NCBI GenBank assembly: GCA_037039925.1
Contig: JAXRKP010000344.1
Location: forward strand, 191,021-255,020
Direction: 5' to 3'
DNA: 64,000 nucleotides
Origin: Doris montereyensis
Lineage: Eukaryota > Mollusca > Gastropoda > Nudibranchia > Dorididae
In this document: piece by piece, positions 1-12,744 of the stretch
Numbering within the stretch: position 1 is the stretch's first letter
Layout: every line of letters begins with the position of its first letter
The notes under the pieces: generated by a model
Told to the model about the DNA's origin: nothing
Database searches by the model: none
The model's input: only the letters and a program-made list of their open reading frames with translations
Program-made: the position numbers and the translations under genes

Positions 1-1339
1 CAATATTTAAGTAATTTTTAAATTGCATTTTTAACTCCGCCTGCGGCAACATCAAAGAAATCACTCCCACGAGGCCACTTGGCGCTCATCCTTCAGTTCG
101 CCTGCGGGAAAATATCTGGTTTCGACAGATATCTTGCGCCTGGACTGAGAACCCTTCGATATCGAGAGGATTGCTCGTTTCCACACTCAGGTTTATCGAG
201 AAGTTGATAGGATCCCCGCCATCCTTTCTATATATATCATACAGTTTGTCGATGAATCAACTGTAGGTGTAAATGGGCCTTAAGTTCACAGCAGAGACTT
301 GGAGAGATTGGGATGAAAGTCCAGAGACACCATTCAGAGTTCACAAAACTACCAGTACACTTTGCCAGAAATGCCAACGATCAATGTACTTCTCATAAAA
401 ATAATAATAACAATACTTAATAATAGTATCATTATTATACATATATACATTTATATACATAAAGTTGTATAATAGCATATTATGACAATAACTTGTTTAC
501 GTCTCACCAAAAGTGAACGTTAAGACATGCATACGCCCTTTTACTTGAAGGCTAAATGATATATTATTTGGTACATATCTTTTATTACCTAAATTTTGAT
601 CAAGATTATATCTTTTTTTATCTATGTCTACATCTAGAATGTGTACTTCTACTAGACTTGTTGAGTTATAACGATGGACTATAGATTTAAATGTAGATAC
701 CGATAGATCCAGATCCTATATATACATACCAGAACAAAAAGTAAGATCACTTCGAGTTTTTTTACAAAGATAGGGTAGATACTTCTTGAGTTACGTCCCC
801 TGGATTGTGGGCGACCACAGAGAGGCGAAGGCGACGGAAGTCTATGATCTAGATCTAGTCCATGGGTATAGAAAGTTATACTATTGTGTTATATACAACA
901 TACATAGTGTCAATTGATTCTACAAACACGGCTTGCTGCCGACCTTACTATACACCAATAAGCCATACGGTCTTGATTGGAATGAATTTTGAATTTCTAT
1001 CGAGCTCGAAGGATATCCATGAATAATTTTCAACCACTGACTCCCACGCTTGTCGCCCATGCGACACCGGATGTGGCTGGACCAGTGTAATATGCCCTCT
1101 GTCATTATCTCCATAGGGATGGACCACACATAATATCTGATTATATTTTTGAAACAAGCGACCTTTGATAAAGGCAAGCCACGAGCAAAATTGGTTTCAT
1201 TTCAATCCCCCCCCCCCCCAAAAAAAAAAAAAAGTAATTTCCACGTATAAACATTTTTATGTGTGGGGATATAGCCTACCTTTATGTTACATGTATTAGC
1301 CAATTAATGTGCGTTGTGTGTAGCAGCTCTGCTAAAATA
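1..1339. other. No gene recognised
   Basis: AT-rich sequence with a C-run and A-run at 1207-1233. Short open frames on both strands show no known domain. Confidence 0.6.
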
Positions 1340-1720
1340 TTTATACTTGACAGCATTATTGATTACGAATAATGGACATAGAGGACGCAGAGGTCATGGT
1401 AAGAGCAGAGGTGTAACAGGCGCTGCCTGTTCTCATTGATATTGCAAACTCCAAAGAGATCCAAGCGGCGTGGTCAGCATCCACACTGGTGTTGAAGTGA
1501 CCTAGGAAGGCGAGGTGTTTGTTGTTGTCAAGCTTCTTGATGTCGTTAGTGAGTTTTGTGTAGAAGTCGTCTGTGGCCACCGGTGTCAACGTTGGGGTGT
1601 ACACGCCGATGAGGTTGACTGGGGCATCAGGCGTTCCGATCCCTTGTCACCACACTCGACCATCTTCAACTAGGTGTTTCTGACAGCTAATCGAACTCTA
1701 TACCCTCTGGGATCATCGGC
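1340..1720 (-). mobile_element. Endonuclease fragment of another LINE
   Basis: The minus strand 1356-1604 reads MYTPTLTPVATDDFYTKLTN, DIKKLDNNKHLAFLGHFNTS and VDADHAAW. It resembles the APE endonuclease VYAPTL...FY..L...I...P....LGDFNARVG.DH..W of LINEs, with the catalytic Asp of GDFN replaced by His. The frame opens again upstream (VNLIG). It is a decayed remnant. Confidence 0.65.
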
Positions 1721-1739
1721 ATTCATTCCCTGCCAAAAG

Positions 1740-2400
1740 AAAGTGTAGTTTGTTTTCTTCTTCCTTTAATGGTCCTAAGTCAGCTTAGCGCGTTTATTGT
1801 CGTGTCCCAATGTCTATCTGCAGTCTCAGAAGTTTGTCGTGGATGATTGTTGACTTTCTTGCATCACTGATGGTCTGGCGGTCTCCAAGTCCTGTTGTCG
1901 TCGTGCGGGCATTCCGACATCACAGTTTAATGGCTGGTCTCTTTTTTATTTGCTGTTTGTGTTCTTGTTTATTTCATGCTTGGTGCGGGTGTTGCGGTCT
2001 ACTTGTGGCTTTTATCCTAATTCCGATGCATCTCCTGGCTGAGGGGCTGCCCAGTTTGTGGCAGGCGGTAAATATCCAGTGGTATCCTGAAATCCTCAAA
2101 CCGACGAAAGCAGCCCTTGGCGTCTAGCATTACGCAAACATTGATTTTGGGCTAACAATCGGTAGACTGCTGCTTCTCATGATGTTTCTATGGTGTGAAT
2201 GAAGCGTAGCTAGAATAACCTCTCCAGGGTGCAAGCCAGGGCAGGGTAATAGGGAAGACCAGCTGTTGCCCAAGTAGCAGGACCTCCTCACCACGACGCT
2301 GATTGATCCAAAAGAACGATAGGACCAATACAGTTTGGGTCGAGCGTTGTCGCATGAGTTGCCAGAATGAAGTTGCAAAGCTACCATGAACTGCCTTTGG
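1740..2400 (-). other. Possible further part of the 1.3 kb retroelement; not identified
   Basis: The composition is more GC-rich and less repetitive than the flanks, and frames of 85-105 codons exist on both strands without a recognised domain. It adjoins the endonuclease remnant and may be its 5' region. No function is claimed. Confidence 0.25.
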
Positions 2401-2972
2401 GACTCCAGATCAAAAGTTCACTTGGAGTAATCATTCCAGATAAGTGTTAAAAAATATCTCGACAACCTTTGCATTTCGAAAACTTCACAGCCTTAAATTG
2501 AACACTAAAATTATATCGATTTTCTATTGATCGATGATTGAGAATATACTGTATACTTATAGGGTGCGTGACTGTTCGGGGTGGTAACATTCAAAAATGA
2601 AAAGACGGTGGACCGTATTGTTCACTTTGGAATGTCTTTGTGTAATGAGGATTTTGTCAATATCTCCCTGCTATACCAAACGTGTTGTTAAAAAAAAATC
2701 ATCAAATGAACAATCATCAAACCCACCACTTTCACCCCCACATTTCTTATTCTACGAGATATGGAAGAATACTCCTGAAAAATGTAATAGAGAAAGGTAT
2801 AGGAAATCCTTCTTGCCGTGGTCTCTTCGGCTTTTATTATGAGAAAGTGCTATACACTAACACTACAAGATTACTGTTGTTGTTAATGTCGTTGTTGTTT
2901 ACTACCATCATCATCTTAACGTCATTGTGCATTTTATATTTAACCCATACCCGTCTACATGTACGTGTATAC

Positions 2973-2974
<2 letters not shown>

Positions 2975-3066
<92 letters not shown>
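2975..3066. repeat. (AT)n microsatellite
   Basis: About 90 bp of uninterrupted TA dinucleotides, directly followed by a (CT)n array. Confidence 0.95.
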
Positions 3067-3071
<5 letters not shown>

Positions 3072-3089
3072 CTACACATACATATATTT

Positions 3090-3556
<467 letters not shown>

Positions 3557-4386
3557 TCTTTCCCCTGTCGCCCCCCCCCCGTCCACCGCCCCCTCTCACT
3601 GTTTCTCTCTATTCAGTGGATAGTCGGCGGTGCTGCTAGTCGGTCATATTTCTTTCTCTTCAGTCTTTCAACTTGCTGCTTTCTCTTATTTTCACATCGG
3701 TATGATGAATGGGGTAAATTCAATTAATCAAACAAATAGACACCCTATCTCCCTTTTTTTCTTTCTTTATCTTTATTTGCTACTGGTCTGTCATAACCAA
3801 TTATTTTCAGTCTTTCATCTTCTTAGTTTCTGTTTTTTGCCGCATAATATTATTGCATGTTGGGCACGGGTAAATTCCAATGAAACAAGAATATACCCGC
3901 CCACTCTTTGTCTGTCTGTCTGTCTGTCTCTTTGCTGTCTCACTGTCTTTATCTCTTTCTCTATCTCTGTCTGTCTGTCTGTCTCTGTGGATGTGTGTGT
4001 GTGTCCCTCTCTCTCCGTCTCTATCTATGTCTATGCCTTCTCCCCCTCCCCCTCTCTCTCTCCCTCTTCTTTGTATGTTGTTTTGTTGCCGTTGTCTACC
4101 TTTGCCGTGTTGTTTGCTTGCTTTTGTTGTTGTTTGTTTTATTTGGGTGGTTGGGTTTTTCGGGCGAGATGCTTGGAGTTTTTGTTGTTGTCTTCTTCTT
4201 GTTTTTTTTTGCTTTTTGTCGTTGTTGTTGATTTGGGAAAGGGATGAAAGAGTGCGTTTCTTTTTTGTCTTGTTTTTTTGTTCTTTTGTTTTTTTTTTTT
4301 TTTGGGGGGAGGTTCTGTTTCCTCCAGTTTAGTTTTGTGTGTGTGTGTGTGTGTGTGTTTGGGGGGGGGGTTCTTAGCTCCCGCAG

Positions 4387-4473
<87 letters not shown>

Positions 4474-4600
4474 AGAGAGATATGTAGATATATATATACA
4501 CAGAGAGAGAAATATATATATATATATATCGAGAGAGATGGGGTGGGTGTCGGAGCGGGGGGGGAGCAGATAGACAGTGACAGATAGTGAGAGAGAGAGA
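3557..4600. repeat. T-rich low-complexity region with (GT)n, (GA)n and G-runs
   Basis: Scattered CTGT and CTCT repeats (3906-4060), T-runs, a (GT)n at 4336-4358, a 90 bp (GA)n at 4390-4471 and short (AT)n. No gene is seen. Confidence 0.8.
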
Positions 4601-5904
4601 AAGAGTTTACATTTTCGGAAGAGGGCTTGTGCTGACTTTTATGGGATAAAGCTTACGTCACATCTCCTCTTTCGATACAAGGAAATCAAATGAATACAAT
4701 CTCGAACTTTTTATCATAACAACATTATTACCATTGGACCATGTAGGCCCCTTCTAAAAGGGTGGAGGTAAGTCAGGGGGGGGGGGGGGGGGGCGCTCAA
4801 GAAATATTAACGAGGGTCTTGGTTACGGGGTTTATAATTATACGCACATGAAGCAATTGTGGCGTTTTATAACAATATATATGTAGTGGAAAATTAAATG
4901 TGTATTCGTTTTGTCTCTTCAAGTGGAGTTTTCACTTAACACAGATTGCTCGTTTCACTTCAATCCACTGCCCTATTGTGTTGTATTATTTTGCTCCACA
5001 TTTTGTCTGTATTCAAAGCAATAGATATTTTGGAAAAAACAGAGGATTATCAAATACACAATTATTCTGTAAATATATCATAAAAATTAAATAAAAAGAA
5101 AGAGTAAAAAATGAACATCACGGGCAGCTATAAATTCCATGACAGGCATAGCCTGTTCTCAAAATACATTATCCAATAAGGCAAAAATGTCCTTGATAAC
5201 TAGTTCGAAACTACAATCCAGAATTTGCTTCTGGCTTCATTTCATTGTAAACCAATCAGAGACCGAGGTTGTTTACATCTTGTTGTGCTTCTCATGACCC
5301 TGATCTGGTGGACACGGTGTGGAAGCCTGAGATCTTAGCAGGATAACTTATTTTCTTTATCTCTCGTAGCTGATTTATACACGGGTCTATAATGCTCCAC
5401 CTGAACAAATTATACAATTAAAGGTGTACGCTACAAAAGTGTTTGGTTCAATTGGGGTGTTTTGTGAATTACTTTAATGACAAGAAACATCGTCCAAGGT
5501 ATCGTGGTCAAGTTGTGTGTTGGCAGAGATTCTTGTCGATGTTTTGGCCACATGAATAGCATGACATGATGAATCCCTGACACTTCGCTTTCTATTCTAA
5601 TTTGTTGTTTATTATTTTGTGTTGTAGCGCATGTTACACCTCAAGAAACAGCAATGTAGTTTCTGGGTGCTGTGTAATTCTTATGGCTAAATTATGATTC
5701 GGTGGCTGTGGATCCTCGACAGATTTAACTCTAGACATAGATCTAGATCTGGCTCTAGATCTAGATCTAATCTATGCCGGATTTGTTTTTCTTCTCATTC
5801 ATTCTGTTACTGTGATGTTATTGCATTCTTGTAACCAGACTTCATTGAATATGTCGTTCGGATAGTATTCTGATCACCTGAGGCTGATACGCATCTCCAT
5901 CAAT
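4601..5904. other. Region upstream of the candidate first exon
   Basis: It contains a G-run (4779-4793) and a cluster of overlapping TAGATCTAG motifs (5731-5775). No TATA box or other core promoter could be fixed with confidence. It may hold the promoter and 5'UTR if exon 1 is correct. Confidence 0.4.
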
Positions 5905-6052
5905 ATGAATGCCAGTTTCTTAACCAAAGGTTCTGAGTTGTATCTGATTATCATGATGGTTTTTGGATGTGGGTCTATTTTATCATCAGGAGCCAGATCT
6001 TCAGGACTTTGTATAAACAAAGGAGCTGTAGTACAAAATCCTGCTGATGGAG
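5905..6052 (+). CDS. INSR: Candidate first coding exon: signal peptide of the insulin-receptor-like gene
   Basis: An ATG at 5905 follows an in-frame TAG about 50 bases upstream. It opens 49 codons with a basic residue (Lys8) and a hydrophobic stretch LYLIIMMVFGCGSIL, which fits a secretory signal peptide. The open frame runs into a consensus donor (G|GTAAGA) at 6053 in phase 1. Exon 2 at 18053 needs exactly a phase 1 partner, and the join reads ...NPADG-VCGNMDIRN, close to the vertebrate PGE-VCPGMDIRN. The assignment is inferred from phase, position and signal peptide, because this part of the protein is not conserved in sequence. Transcript data could show another first exon. Confidence 0.6.
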
Positions 6053-6631
6053 GTAAGATTAAATTAATTGATTTAATAGAAAATCTTTTATCTAGCTCTA
6101 GATCTATATCTGTTCTAGGTCTATAATTTATTCTCATACCTAATTGATTTTATAATTGAAATGCTACTGTCAGAAGAATGCTGAATACCACTATGTTTTA
6201 GTTAGAGAGGGATTTATTTGAAGCAATTGACTGAAAAGAGACAATTTTTGTTAGATCTATATTTGTTTGTCATTAACTCATTGAATGTCTTTCTTTCAGT
6301 CAGCTGTACACTGAGATATGATTCAATATGAATAGGCCTAATATCTAGATGTAGATTTAGCCCCCTCCAAAAAGAAAAGAGAAGAGATCGCGATAAGCCC
6401 TCTTTAAACTGGTGACAGTAAATAAAGCGATGATGGCGATCATAAACATGTCTATCTTAGAGTATAGACATTGAATTAAGGAAAGGGATTCCCATAGTTG
6501 CACGCACCGTATCACCATCCCTGAACCCTCAACCAAGGCAAGTTTATGTCCTTTCCGGCAGCTCAACCCCTAAAGTGAACAACTTGCACGTGTATGTGCC
6601 TCATCGCATTCTCTACTAATATTTTTCTTTC
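6053..6631. other. Start of intron 1, nothing recognised
   Basis: AT-rich with further TAGATCTA motifs and no coding frame of interest. Confidence 0.55.
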
Positions 6632-6689
6632 CTGTTCTACCTTCCAGTGTAAGGGTTTAGTTGCTCAAAATGATCTTTCTCCTGGAATG

Positions 6690-6765
6690 GACCGCCAACA
6701 GAAATATAACCCAGCAGTAGCACTGAAGATTTAATGAACAAAATTGAACTCGTCATTTTAAAATC
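6690..6765 (+). pseudogene. Short LINE C-terminal remnant
   Basis: One frame reads PPTEI-stop-PSSSTEDLMNKIEL, resembling LPTEIR.SSS...F K of LINE polymerase tails. It is inserted within the 3' end of the 6.6 kb LINE copy. It is very short, so the call is tentative. Confidence 0.35.
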
Positions 6766-9424
6766 AAATTTGGATTAACAGTTTATTGAATGATTAAAAT
6801 ATGTACGTTGACAGTAATACTCAAGAATTGAGTTGGCCAGCTATTATGAAGAAGAACAAAAAGACCATATCTTGACATTTTCTGTTCCTTCTGTCACAAG
6901 GTTAAATTTTGTTTGATTTGGTGTCTCTTTTTATATATATATCTTTTTCCCACTTTCTCTGAGGTCTGCTGTTTGGTCTTTACCTTGGGTTTTAGTACTA
7001 TATATATATACATATTGATTTAGATATCCACTTATCATTCCTTTTGTTTACATGCCAGGCCTGCCACCCGCCCTGCTTTTGTTGGGAACCTCCCACTTAA
7101 AAAAAAACCAACCTGAGTTGAGCATCAGTTCCAGTTGAATCCATCCCGCTAAATTTGTTTCTATCACAGTTTGCAATCCAGCTTTTTCATTCATCTGTCT
7201 TTTTGGTCATAGCCCCATCAGGTGCCTGTGATATTTGACTAGGATTAGCAATTCAGTGTGTACAGTTATCAATACCGGCAACAAATACTTCTGTGGACGC
7301 TGAATCATCTCTTCTCCATGCGCCTTCGGTCATTGTTGTTTTTTGTTGCAGAACAATATTATAAAGTACTGAGATTAAATGATTTCTATGCCCTGCACAG
7401 CTTCTAATAAATCTTGCTCTACACTATGTTCTCTTAAAGAATGCCAAAGTTCATCCCTTCTTACAATGTCAAATGCCCGTTTAAGCCAATAAAACAGAGG
7501 TGTAGGTCAATGTTTTTTTCAAGGATTTTTCTATTTGTAAATTTATATGTGGTCATGTACACTGCTTCCTGGTCTGAATCCGATTTGATGTTCTTCAATC
7601 TGATGCTCAACTCTTCCTCAATTTCATTTCTAGTATCTTGGTATAAACTTTTCCTGGTACGCTTTAAAGAATCAAGTCACATGGCACCTGTTTTAACTTC
7701 CATGCTTGTTGACACATTGCATACTAGTTTGTCTACCTCTCTCCTTTAGGTTTTAATTATTAAAGGATAAACTTGATTTGAACTGTTCCTGGGTCTCCTC
7801 CTAGCCTAACTTTTCATCTCAGCTGTTTGGATTTCTTCCATCGAGATATCTTCATCTTCGGTATAATTTTATCTGGATTACTTATTATTCTTATTAATTA
7901 ATCTGTACTCGCTGTCTTTCTTCAGTTCATTATTTGTTCTTTTTGGCATTCTGTTTAGTCTAATTGGGCATGCTTTAGTCTTTCTCATGCTCTTGACTTT
8001 ATTACTCCCCAGAACAGCTTTGGATTTCCTTGGTAGCTTTCTGGAAGTATTTGTCCAAACTTTTCCCATTGTTCCTGATTTGCTTTCCTCACTTCCTCTT
8101 TAGAGATTGTTGTTGTTTTACTCACGTAATCTTTCCAAAGTTGCCCCTTCTATTTTGCTATGATTCGGATCAATCTGCCTTTCACTGATAAATCTTTTTA
8201 TAACTAGATTGGTTTCGGTTTACTTCTGGTTCATTTAGTTCTCTTCTATCGAGTAGTCTCCTTTTCTATCCTTTTCTGTTGGTTTTCCTCAGTCAGTAAT
8301 CTCATTTTAACATTTTTGCAATCACTAGGGATGATCACTAAATATCTCAGCTTCTCTGTTACCTTTTGCATCCATTGTATAGTAAGAAAGGGGACTGCTA
8401 ACTATTTTATGTATATGGTTGACTTTTAATTTTTGTCTTCATCAAGTATTTATATTATATTTGTGGGTATCATATGTGGAAAAAAGGCGTTGGCTATTGT
8501 CGTTATTCTTTGGGCAAAAATCAATGTCTTTTTCTGTTTGGTGAAATTGTTGTCTCTTCTTCTTTGCCTATTACTCTTCCTGATGTTCCTGCATTGTTGC
8601 CTTTTCTGCGGGCGGTTGGCGGGCACTACTGGTAGGTTCGACTTCTTTTACTCTTTCAATTCTCTTTTTTCTCGCTGTTTCCTCTTTCCACAATGGTGGA
8701 CAGGGTAAATTTCAATTAAACTGGCAAGGTGTGAGCAATTGCCTACTCTAGCATTTAAATGTCCTAAAACCATTTGTTCCTGCTAAGGTTTGAGGTTCTC
8801 TGCAGCTATTTGGGAATTGTTTTCAAAGATATCTTTTTATTCTATGGTGCTATCTTTGTTTGGTCCATGAGCTATTAATAATTTGATTTCTATTCCTTTT
8901 GGTTTTTTAATGTTTATATTTATCTCTGATAGCCGTGGACTTATAAATTTCCAACCAACTTTCTAGTAGCTTTTCATGTCTTTTGCATTACGAGGCCTAC
9001 TTTCACTCCTGCTCTAGCTCTGTCTTTGATATTCTACTCCTGAAGAGAAGATTAAAGTATGATTTGTTCCTACATTTTCTTTTCCTGTCATTTGTTTCTG
9101 TGATAGCCAAAATATTTATCTTGAATTTTCCCAATTCTCCAGCTAATTCAAACTCTTTTCCATTTATTGCCATAATTTATAACATTCCATGTTTCAAAAA
9201 TCAAAATCTGTGTTAGTTTGGATGTCATATTCACATTTCTCTGCGGTTGGTTTTGGGTACGCAGATGATTCGCCCACTCTATCCTAGGTAGGTGGTGGGC
9301 ATGCCACTTTGAGATCCCCTACCGGGGCTTGTTTGTGATTTTCTGTTGGGGTTAACTCCCTTAGCCTTTGGCCACCCAAGACATGCTGGCAAGGCAGAAA
9401 GATGTGTTTCTTTCAGGGTTATAG

Positions 9425-10015
9425 TTTGTCCACTAACTATTGTTTAAGGTCTCACACAAATTTCTTGAAAACCTTTCCTTTTTGTATCCAATTGATTTTT
9501 TGCAAGCAGACGTAAGTCCTCTTGAACAAAATTTTGTTGTTGATGTGGAAATAGATAAATAAGGATTATCGAATTGTCTTCTTTAGTCTGTATTATTTAT
9601 GATTAACCAACAGTGATCAGCATGTTTGTAGTTTTACATTGTATCTGAGTTTTTATTGTTGAATCAACTCACATGGAGGGGATATATATATGCACAAAGT
9701 TTATGCTTTGGTAAGTCTCATGCAGGTAAATTTGACGGTCATTTTTTTTGTTACGATTTACGGATTGGTGAATTGTGTTTTCGCATTGTGCTTAATGATA
9801 TGAACAAAAAGTTTTAGAATGCACACTGTGTTGTGTGTTATTCAGTGGGTGCTGTAAAACTATAAAACATTGAGGCAAATAATCTTAAACACCACCAAAG
9901 GTCAAAGAAAAATACCACCGGAGACAAGACAGCAGAAGGAAAACTAAATTCATACCAATGTGCAAAAAATCATAATGTATTTTATTTTTTACAAAAGAGG
10001 GTTTTCGAGAAATTT
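9425..10015. other. Unidentified ~590 bp insert inside the 6.6-10.1 kb LINE copy
   Basis: The segment separates two 5'UTR repeat units of the LINE. It is AT-rich with no coding frame. No clear terminal repeats were seen. It is likely a later insertion, because sequence on both sides aligns with neighbouring parts of the intact copies. Confidence 0.4.
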
Positions 10016-10562
10016 CTGTGGATCCTTAACCTTTGGTCAGCCAAAACCTATCTGCAAGGCAGCAGGAGACTAAATGAGGGCAGGGCTGCCTAGTCCCCAT
10101 ACATGTGCCCGTACCTGCCAACTCTACTTACTTTGAAAAGGAAAACAGCTGTAATGGTTGCTGGCCAGATTAAATCTCCTGGCTCGATTGTAGACCAAAG
10201 GGAACTGAGATTAAAAAGAAGTTGGGATGGAAAAAAGATTGGTTTCAGTTGCATCAGTGTATGGAGACAGGTTACGGTCATTTCGACCAATCTGACATGT
10301 TTGTGAGACTCAAGACAATGAACAGTTTATTAAAACATGAGCAGTTCAAATATTTTATATTTTATACCTAAAATGATCAAAGCAGCTAATAATTTCAAGT
10401 TAAGATATGATTATGTACATGATGCAGTCAGTCACATTTATTTTGTATGGTTTTTACATTATAATAGTCAATGGAATGATATTTTGGTTTTATTCCTCAT
10501 GAAGCATATTATCTAGTTACAGTTTCTAGTCTGGTTAACAAACCTATTAACTCAGTTAAATA

Positions 10563-10668
10563 CAAAGGAGCCACAGTGGAGTGAAGTCAAAGGCGAAATA
10601 TGAAACGTCACGTGTTTGTTCTGTCTTTATTAGTGGAGTTGTCACTTATTGTCATATTTCGCCTTTAA
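10563..10668. mobile_element. Deleted short copy of the 14.2 kb fold-back element
   Basis: GGAGCCACAGTGGAGTGAAG, AAGGCGAAATATG and AAACGTCACGTGTTTGTTCT lead into TGTCTTTATTAGTGGAGTTG and a terminal CATATTTCGCC. These are the outer parts of the 14.2 kb element without its centre. Confidence 0.7.
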
Positions 10669-10865
10669 CTCAGTTAAAGTGACTCAGTTGACAAGTGCAC
10701 GCATCCTGAAGTGTCGTATTGACAAAGTCCAGGAATTTAATCCAGCAGCAAAAGAGTACAATTATATTACCTGTATTCAAATTTCACCATAGAAGGTACA
10801 ACTGTAAAAGAATGTTTAGACCTTTTATAGATTATAATTATATCAGTATCTTGCAGAGCAAAACA

Positions 10866-10975
10866 CTGTGCATATTTAAGATCCCATAGCTGTTAAGACA
10901 GTCTGGGTAAAATTGAAAAAGAAACCTACCAAAATAAACCCAGAGGTCACCTTAGTTGTGGATGTGGGTAGATTT
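10866..10975 (+). repeat. 110 bp segment repeated at 11,301-11,412
   Basis: The two segments are close to identical from GCATATT.AAGATCCCAT.GC through AAATTGAAAAAGAAAC and ACCAAAATAAACCCAGAGGT to TGGATGTGGGTA. They are direct repeats flanking about 330 bp that include the SINE head at 11.1 kb. Confidence 0.75.
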
Positions 10976-11117
10976 TAAGAAGGCAGTGTAGAGTATCTCC
11001 AAGAGTGGTCATTATTTTGTGACATCCTGATGTGTGTGTCATTTCACTTAGAATTTTACAGCACACTACAAGACCAGTTTGTTTGCTCTTGTTGTGTTGA
11101 AACAGTGAGTACACACT

Positions 11118-11420
11118 TAGTTGACGGGTACTCGGTAGTCTAGAGTGTACTCTCCACCCAAAGGTCGTGTGTTTAAGCCCTGCTGACGGTTGACACATTT
11201 TCTCGAGGTTTTTTGTTGTTGAATGGAAACACCCCCTCCGCAGTCCCTGTAGATGGATCGACACCTAGCTCCATCGGAGATAATCGTTAAAAAAAATTAG
11301 CTGTGCATATTAAGGATCCCATGGCTGTTTACAAGACTGTCTGGGCAAAATTGAAAAAGAAACATACCAAAATAAACCCAGAGGTCACCTTAGTTGTGGA
11401 TGTGGGTAAATCAAATACAA
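11118..11420 (+). mobile_element. SINE with tRNA-like head (family B)
   Basis: GGGTACTCGGTAGTCTAGAG heads a tRNA-like part, followed by GACACATTTTCTCGAGG and by TCGACACCTAGCTCCATCGG. Its 3' part (GCATATTAAGGATCCCATGG onward) is repeated at 10,866-10,975. Related copies are at 22.1 kb and 59.7 kb. Confidence 0.6.
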
Positions 11421-12178
11421 TTTTTTTTTTAAGTATTCAGTTGAAAAGGTAAGATCATGAATGAAGAAAAAGTGGAGGAATGTCAACAAGCCCTCAGCAG
11501 CATTCAGTTTTTGATGACGATGGGTTTTTCAATTGTAGACCCCTGAAAATATGTTTTAGAGAGCACAGCTTTACATTTGACTGATGTATCTCAGGGACAT
11601 GACACATTGCTACATAATAAATCAAGCATTTTCAATGAAGTTGATGCTCCTGAAGAGTCTCTTGGGAGGTTCGGTCAAGGAAAGTTCAATGTTGTTTTAT
11701 GAAGAGAGAAAATTGACCATAATACAGTGCATGATGCGTTTATAAAATATAATGCCATGTAGAAGTGTGTTCAATACTTCTAGTTTTTTTAAGTTTGAGG
11801 AGTTAAAAAACAATTTTGGACAATGATGCTTAGGGTAAGTCTTCAGGATACTTCAAATCATTTTTTGCCAAGAGATGTTGTATTTGTAAGATGCATGGTG
11901 TGTCCAAAAAGGGAAGAATGAGGGAACATGTCATGAATCTGTCAAATTACCTAAAGTACTTATAAATATACTTATATTAACTCAAATGGGAGGATAAATT
12001 TTCACACAATTGAATTTGAACTTCTACAAATCAAAGTATGGACAGGTGTGAGTTGTTGAAAAAGTATATAACAAATACAGTAGTAGTGGGCTAAGAACAT
12101 CAGGGCTTATTTATTACATATTTGAGAGCTGTGGTGGGATCTTGTTTAATTGAAATCCCTTTCTATGGGGGGAAGACA
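11421..12178. other. Intron 1, nothing recognised
   Basis: AT-rich, without long frames or clear repeats. Confidence 0.55.
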
Positions 12179-12192
12179 TCTATTCTGTCTTG

Positions 12193-12493
12193 GAAACAGA
12201 CAAACAGTGAGGCAAAGGGCATGTCGAAAGGGAAGGTAATGACATTATAAGATAATATGAAAGCCCCGTAGGAACAAAGACGAGACAAATACAATAATAG
12301 ACAGAAGAAATCGTGGCTACCATGGGGATCGAACCCGCGACCTCTGCGTCGGCACCCATCGCCTCGCCGTGAACAGAAAGCGTGCTACCAACCGAGTTAA
12401 GTCAGTTCATGGTGAGACGATGGGTGTCGACGCAGAGGTCGCGGGTCTCGTCTTTGTTCCTATTGACTTTCATATTATCTTACGTCATTACCT
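12193..12493 (-). mobile_element. Hairpin SINE with tRNA-like core, 14 bp target duplication
   Basis: TCTATTCTGTCTTG flanks it on both sides (12179-12192, 12494-12507). The minus strand carries a tRNA-like part: A-box-like TAACTCGGTTGGTAGCACGC and B-box GGTTCGATCCCC. The left arm (AAGGTAATGACATTATAAGA, then AATATGAAAGCCCC and GGAACAAAGACGAGAC) is an inverted copy of the right arm, which here also duplicates part of the tRNA core (GACGCAGAGGTCGCGGG). The long target duplication indicates LINE-mediated insertion. Confidence 0.75.
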
Positions 12494-12672
12494 TCTATTC
12501 TGTCTTGACAACTTTCGCAAGTTAGGTGTTTCTTAAAAATCACGTTGTTAGCCGGTCTTGGCTTGTTAAGAGGCCAATTTCTATAGAAAAAGTTCTGTTT
12601 CTTTAGAAATGCATGCTGGTAGGAGAATTTTGTGCTAGGTGTTATCATGTTCTTAGGTCACTACTTCTGTTC

Positions 12673-12676
<4 letters not shown>

Positions 12677-12740
<64 letters not shown>
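12677..12740. repeat. (AT)n microsatellite
   Basis: About 64 bp of uninterrupted AT in intron 1. Confidence 0.95.

Positions 12741-12744
<4 letters not shown>

Larger units (their letters stand above)
6632..10125 (-). mobile_element. Old, rearranged copy of the same non-LTR element, minus strand
   Basis: The 3' end is recognisable at 6632-6690, then again from 6945 (CCCACTTTCTCTGAGG block). RT pieces lie at 7,390-7,900, the linker and endonuclease at 7,900-9,240, and 5'UTR repeat units at 9,344-9,410 and 10,020-10,080. It is interrupted at 6,690-6,940 and at 9,425-10,015, and part of the RT is missing near 7,265-7,370. Frames are heavily broken. It lies in intron 1 and appears older than the other copies. 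Confidence 0.72.
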
